Of a stretch of DNA of 64,000 nt, positions 60,301 through 64,000 are shown one piece after another; position 1 is the stretch's first letter, and every line of letters begins with the position of its first letter. The position numbers and the translations under genes were made by a program. The notes below the pieces were generated by a model that saw only the letters and a list, made by a program, of their open reading frames with translations, did not search any database and was not told where the DNA came from. This DNA is from Phylloscopus collybita. Taxonomy: Eukaryota; Chordata; Aves; Passeriformes; Phylloscopidae. The stretch is taken from the NCBI GenBank assembly GCA_027886175.1, contig JAJNNQ010000008.1, forward strand, positions 3,565,501 through 3,629,500, read 5' to 3'.

Positions 60301-61507
60301 GTTCCCACTAGAGGAGCCCAGAATCCCAGAAGAAAAATGGTGAAACTGATCCTAATAGTGATTTTTAAGGACACATAACTTTCTCATTGTCGATGAGTTA
60401 CAGCACAAGAGACCACACGACTCCATAATCTCAGAGTTGAGTTTAGGCTTATGGATCTGCAACGTGGAACATGTGGGATCTGCAACACTGAAAGGACTGA
60501 TCAGCTCTTGTAGGATGCTCGGACCTGAGCTGCTTTATGACTTTTTGAGGTCCTGCAACCCAAGACAGGTCCTCTATCAACATGGCTACAGGTTTCAAAG
60601 ATCTTTCTGAAAGCCACTGCCTGTTTGTTTCAGTTATCCCATGGATGTCAAGAGTTTCAACAAGCACTAAATGAAGAGAAGGTGAAGGTCTCACAGAAGT
60701 GCATGGGGTGGGAGGTTGAGCATGGCTCTTGGGCTAAGGACAAGAGGCTGTTCCCTTCCTGGAGCCGGTATAGAGGGCTGCACCCAGAGGCAAACCAAGT
60801 GGGCCTGGTGCTGCACCCAGAGGGGAAGGGGTGTGCCTGGACTTACCAGATATCAGCACAGGAAGCTAAACAGAGTACATGACAGGGATGGGCAGCCAGT
60901 GTGGGGCAGGGATATTCAGCAACAGGATGTCAGCAAACCCTTCAGGAGCTACAGCCCAAAGGGGACACGCAGACTTATCAGCTTGTTGTCATTACTCTGC
61001 TGCTTCTCAAGGTGAAGTATGAAGAATGCCTCATCAACAGTCTTGCTGAGAGGGTCAAAAAAGACACCCAACCTCCAAGTGTATTGCTTACCTATAAGTC
61101 ACTTCACAGATGTTTAAGGGGTTTGACTGATCCACACCTAGGGAGAAGCCAGGGGACCTTCACCTGGCATCAAGAGATACCAGGGAAATAAGTGGTTAAG
61201 ATTCTCAGCACTGCTGAAACTCTGTCTCGAATTTTGATGTTCAGTTGTTCTCTTTAAAGCATCAAGCATCGCTGTACACCTTCACACAACAGATCAACAG
61301 GTCCAGTACCTGCTGTGGAACACACAGTCTGAGGGCAGCAGTCACTGGAACTGGCAGGTAAGCCTTACCTCCTTAAAACACTCTTCCACTTTCTCAAACT
61401 CCATCACCAGCTCCAGTTCCTGGATGCGCTTGTTTGACATCATCACCAGTCGGTGAACGCCCTCATCAACTTGATTATAAAGCACGCTGGCAGCATCGAG
61501 GGCATCT
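34480..61507 (-). CDS. PLEKHG4: PLEKHG4 (puratrophin-1), Rho GEF, 3' part (13 coding exons)
   Basis: PLEKHG4 is a Dbl-family exchange factor that loads GTP onto Rho-type GTPases at membranes and the actin cytoskeleton. Minus-strand exons, 5' to 3', are 61507-61369, 59001-58879, 58365-58174, 42970-42033, 40154-39905, 39335-39246, 38914-38690, 37792-37622, 37143-36966, 36322-36206, 36117-35851, 35257-35067 and 34521-34480. Every junction has AG/GT borders and matching phase, giving 973 residues. Domains are a spectrin-like helical region (1-~230), a long disordered linker (~230-463), DH (~464-650), PH (~655-775) and a Ser-rich tail. PLEKHG4-specific blocks include [37 protein letters not shown] and [11 protein letters not shown]. 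The N-terminal Sec14-like part lies upstream. PLEKHG4B is the main paralogue, but synteny with TPPP3 and ZDHHC1 favours PLEKHG4. Confidence 0.93.
36966..37792 (-). CDS. PLEKHG4: PLEKHG4 PH-domain exons
   Basis: Two exons (37792-37622 and 37143-36966) encode the pleckstrin-homology domain that packs against DH. The first begins [15 protein letters not shown], the usual start of PH strand 1 in this family. It then has [15 protein letters not shown], the typical beta-strand with its phenylalanine and leucine pattern, and YIYKRSFK. The second has [29 protein letters not shown] and the C-terminal helix with [16 protein letters not shown], including the invariant PH tryptophan. Confidence 0.92.
38690..40154 (-). 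CDS. PLEKHG4: PLEKHG4 DH-domain exons
   Basis: Three exons (40154-39905, 39335-39246, 38914-38690) encode the catalytic Dbl-homology domain. Conserved region 1 is visible as [16 protein letters not shown], with the key glutamate of DH domains. The middle carries [19 protein letters not shown] and [12 protein letters not shown]. Conserved region 3 appears as [19 protein letters not shown], with the invariant Pro-x-Gln-Arg pattern and the basic residue that contacts the GTPase. The domain ends at [14 protein letters not shown]. All expected catalytic features are intact. Confidence 0.93.
40350..40592 (+). mobile_element. CR1 LINE fragment in PLEKHG4 intron, antisense to the gene
   Basis: Sense-strand CR1 3' sequence: gtgtcagggcaggtttaggc, a form of the ttaggaaaa and caccagag blocks, ggcactggaacaggctcccc, and a terminus near ttctgtgattcta. 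It sits about 200 bases upstream (in gene direction) of the first DH exon. It is distinct in sequence from the other copies here, closer to an older CR1 subfamily. Confidence 0.85.
42033..42970 (-). CDS. PLEKHG4: PLEKHG4 large linker exon
   Basis: This 938-bp exon is entered in phase 0 after ctcaccctgcag and ends in phase 2 before gtaagtg. Its first third is helical and continues the spectrin-like region ([18 protein letters not shown], then [19 protein letters not shown]). The rest is low-complexity and probably disordered, with Ser/Thr, Pro and charged residues. [18 protein letters not shown] segment looks like a basic-directed kinase or 14-3-3 type site (inference). Near the end is a [16 protein letters not shown] motif just before DH, shared across the PLEKHG4 group. 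It is by far the largest exon of the gene in this window. Confidence 0.92.
49489..49547. repeat. Short degenerate CA/TG tract
   Basis: About 60 bases of mixed acacacgta, acacgcgtgtg and tgtgtatgtgtgtata, alternating purine and pyrimidine and partly self-complementary. It could form Z-DNA or a weak hairpin. It looks like a decayed dinucleotide repeat. Confidence 0.5.
53352..53504 (-). CDS. PLEKHG4: Candidate alternative first exon of PLEKHG4
   Basis: On the minus strand an open frame runs from an ATG at 53504 ([14 protein letters not shown]...) for 51 codons to a consensus donor (CCCTT|gtaagt) at 53351. It ends in phase 0, exactly the phase needed to join the exon at 42970. The local DNA is GC- and CpG-enriched compared with the rest of the intron, as a promoter would be. 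Such an isoform would lack the spectrin repeats upstream but keep linker, DH and PH. The peptide has no known domain, so the exon could equally be non-coding or not used at all. Confidence 0.25.
56350..56722 (+). mobile_element. CR1 LINE 3' fragment, antisense to PLEKHG4
   Basis: About 370 bases of CR1 3' region in sense orientation: ctttggacaagggcatggag, ttagattggatattaggaag, gaattcttccctgtgagggt, gtgaggccctggcacaggtt, and a tail with tatgtttctatgatc. It is the longest CR1 copy in the window, and it carries the 3' terminus. Confidence 0.9.
58174..61507 (-). CDS. PLEKHG4: PLEKHG4 spectrin-like exons
   Basis: Three exons (61507-61369, 59001-58879, 58365-58174) encode 151 residues of helical, heptad-like sequence. 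Diagnostic pieces are [17 protein letters not shown], followed by [17 protein letters not shown], then [25 protein letters not shown] and [18 protein letters not shown]. This is the spectrin-repeat region found before DH in the MCF2/PLEKHG4/Trio group. The first exon is entered in phase 2, so at least one more coding exon must lie upstream. Confidence 0.9.
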
Positions 61508-64000
61508 CTGCAATGGGACACAGGTCTGGTCAAGGGTTTTGCATCAGGTCCTTCCCCCAGCACTTCATGCAAACACAACCTGGCTAACAACAGCACTCCA
61601 GTCATCTTCCCCGTGGGACCATCTCCATATGCAGAACAGAAGAGAATATTGCTGCTCCTTGCACATTACCATGACTCCCCACTCTGACCCCAATGCAGAT
61701 AACCTGCCAGGAAGGACAAGAGCATCTCCTCCCAGTCAGGATACTCAGAAGATTTACCATATTTCTCACACTTTCAGCTTTCCATAAACATAGATCATTG
61801 CATCAATGGATTTTCACAAAACACAGGGTCAAGCAGTTTCAGCATCTAAAACCACCATTTGAATTTAATTAAGTAAATAAGCCACCACTAGTAAGCAAAT
61901 TTCTCCTAAGTGACAACAACAATATTAAGTGCCTGATGCCCCACTTACTCTCAGGATTTCCACCAGCCAAACAAAAATGCAAAGTGTACAACAACCCAGT
62001 GCCAGGAGAAATCAGATCTTACAGTGTTGGGCTGACGAGATTCATAGACTGAGCTCCCTACCCTCCACAGGCAGCCGTGCTGACCAAAGCCCAGCAGGCA
62101 ACACCAGGAGGCAGTCTCCCTGCCAGCCTGCCACAGCACACAGGCAAGCATGGAAGGGTTCAGGATTGAGTCCAATGCCTTCAGATGCTGCAACCACAGT
62201 CTTGGTAAGATGATAAGTATTAGCAAGCTCCTTTCAGATGTGTGCAACACCTCTCCAGCACAGGCTTGGGTGAATTACAGATGGGATCCAGGAGACAGAA
62301 AAGCATTCAAGCTTATTCCTCTTCTATTTCTTTTTCTTCTAGATTTCCCCTCCTACAATTATGGGCTCAAGAGACAGCTACAAGAAAACACTACAGCCTC
62401 CTTCAGCTGTGCTCTACACTGGCATACTCAGCTGCCTGGTACTCACCCTAAACCAATTTTCATTTCATCGTCTTACAACCTTCTGACTTACTAGAGCGTG
62501 GCCTTTTTATCATATTATTATAATTATCTAAAGCACTTGCAAAATAGGTAGCTAATATTGCTAATGGAATATAATTCAAAACAATTCAGTACACATGCTT
62601 ATTTCTTTCTGGGTTTACAGGCAATCTTGAACCTATGAAATGTAACCGAATACGAGCGTTTAGTAGCAGCCATCCTGTAGTTTTGACACGAGGTAGTGCC
62701 ATAGGTCTGGACAACTAGCTCTGCATAGCAGAAATCCACATTATTTTTCCATTCAGAATTCCACCCACTGTGCAACAGCCAACTTCTTAAACCTCAGGCT
62801 CTTAGATACTTTTGTTTTTCCTCTTTGAAATGCCATTAGGCTGAATGAATTTCTCCAAAGTGCAGCCAAAAAGACACAAATAGCTTCTGGACTAAGATCA
62901 GTGCTACTGCAGTGCAGAGCAGACAGGTTCTGTACAGAGAATCTGAAGGCTTCAATGGAAAGATCCGAGCTGTAGCGCTGCTCTGGCATTTCCCAAAACC
63001 GCCATAAACAAACTGTGATGATATGAGCCTTCTGCTTTGTAATCCTTTCCTATGGACAGACCCAGATCCAACCCAGGAAACTCACAGCAGCAGAGTCATA
63101 ATCATTGTCCAAGCTGAGCTCTGGAAAGTATTTACAGGGCAGGTTGTGGAGGCCAGTTCCCGTCAGCAGCAGTGACACAGCTGGGACAGCTAATGAGAAA
63201 AAGTTCAGACGATGGCTGCTAGTTAAATTTGGCAACACCATTAATGCTGTTGGGTTTTGTGCAGCAGAGCATATCTGTCAAGTCCCATTTTCTGAGTAAG
63301 TCTCCAGCATACTGATGGCCAGACAGGCAGACACCCTTTGGCCTTACTCCCACAGGGCTGAATTCCCTGCTGGCATAAATGCTCTCATCCACTCAGGAAG
63401 ACACATGGATACAGCAAACATTCCTCCCGCTGGCACAGACAATCAAGCACCTATAACTTTAGGCATTCCATGCTGCTCTATGCAAACATTTTCAATTACC
63501 CCCTCACGAGGCAAAATATTTTTCAAACCTTTCCCTGAGCTTCCATGGAGATCACTTTGGTGTTGATGCTACCTCTTTGATGGCACTCATCAGCAAGCCA
63601 GACTGACCTGCTAGACCTTGTAATAGGAGTCCTTATGTCCACCCAAGCTGACAAAGTGAGCATGCATGGCTTCAGCACTTAACATGGTATTGTCAGATGG
63701 CAACCTGACAGCAGAGGGACCTGAGACAGGGGTTCCAGCTCCAGCACTGCCTGGCCTAGCACAGAGTATGATCTGATTAGGGGGCAGGAGCCAGGGAGTC
63801 CCACTCTGCCCCTTTCCATACCTGCCAGAGGAAACAACCCCCTTCATTGCTCTGAGTAGTTGTCCCTGACAGGAGTCAGGAGCAACCTGGGTTGCAAGGC
63901 CTAACAAATACTACAGATTGTAGCAGAGCAGACAGCACATTTCCCAAAGTCACATAACACAGGCATTCCTGAAAACAACACTGCAATTATGTGGGGGGAA
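61508..64000 (-). other. PLEKHG4: PLEKHG4 upstream intron, possible exons unresolved
   Basis: The gene must continue to the right of 61507. I found only one weak exon candidate (63086-63189) and no Sec14-like coding sequence, so the next certain exon is probably outside the window. A second possible minus-strand exon around 62072-62197 was examined and set aside. Confidence 0.5.
63086..63189 (-). CDS. Weak candidate upstream exon
   Basis: On the minus strand an acceptor (ttctcattag) and a consensus donor (GCT|gtgagt) flank 104 open bases that read VPAVSLLLTGTGLHN and then YFPELSLDNDYDSAA. The exon ends in phase 0, but the next certain PLEKHG4 exon needs phase 2. If real, there must be another exon between them, or it belongs to a different transcript. 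I do not recognise the peptide. Confidence 0.22.

Noticed and set aside
60700..61190. Possible retrotransposon fragment
   Set aside because: Some phrases recall LINE-derived sequence, but I could not match it to CR1 or any other family with confidence.
62072..62197. Minus-strand exon-like stretch (HLKALDSILNPS...) between ttgcag and ggtaggg
   Set aside because: It is Cys/Trp-rich without resemblance to the spectrin or Sec14 parts of PLEKHG4, and its exit phase does not fit the next exon.
1..64000. A new bacterial-type or defence system
   Set aside because: The window is vertebrate nuclear DNA with intron-split genes. No operon, CRISPR array, phage or integrative element is present.

Overview
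The window looks like genomic DNA from a bird. It has fragments of CR1 LINEs in both orientations, compact introns, isolated CpG-rich promoters, a long (GGGAT)n microsatellite, and a gene order that mirrors human 16q22.1. I read three protein-coding genes by joining exons with GT/AG borders and matching phases, plus one decayed gene. No RNA gene, CRISPR array, bacterial operon or complete transposon is visible. The bird call is inference; I cannot name the species.

Layout: (1) 1-12.7 kb, plus strand: the 3' part of ZDHHC1, a DHHC-type protein acyltransferase. Five coding exons give the last 312 residues and a long 3' UTR; the membrane core and the DHHC domain lie left of the window. (2) 12.7-16.9 kb: spacer with a GC-rich patch at 14.1-15.3 kb. 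(3) 16.9-20.9 kb, plus strand: a complete TPPP3 gene (176 residues, three coding exons) with a CpG-island promoter, a non-coding first exon and a strong X-box-like (RFX) site. (4) 20.9-34.4 kb: mostly gene-free, with CR1 fragments, an orphan CpG cluster near 27.2 kb, the GGGAT microsatellite, and at 28.9 kb a broken first exon of KCTD19. (5) 34.5-61.5 kb, minus strand: PLEKHG4 (puratrophin-1), a Rho-family guanine nucleotide exchange factor. Thirteen coding exons give the last 973 residues: spectrin-like region, long disordered linker, DH and PH domains, and serine-rich tail. A 15.2-kb intron splits it. The 5' end of the gene is outside or unresolved on the right.

The most interesting observation is the KCTD19 relic. 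In human the order is ZDHHC1, TPPP3, LRRC36, KCTD19, PLEKHG4. Here ZDHHC1, TPPP3 and PLEKHG4 keep order and orientation, no LRRC36 is recognisable, and KCTD19 survives only as a BTB-type N-terminal exon with its start codon changed to GTG and a net +1 frameshift before a premature stop. This looks like lineage-specific loss of a meiosis gene caught in place. Other points are an RFX-type site that would fit the ciliated-cell expression of TPPP3, three tandem splice donors after TPPP3 exon 1, a possible alternative first exon for PLEKHG4 inside its large intron, and two overlapping open frames at the PLEKHG4 3' end.
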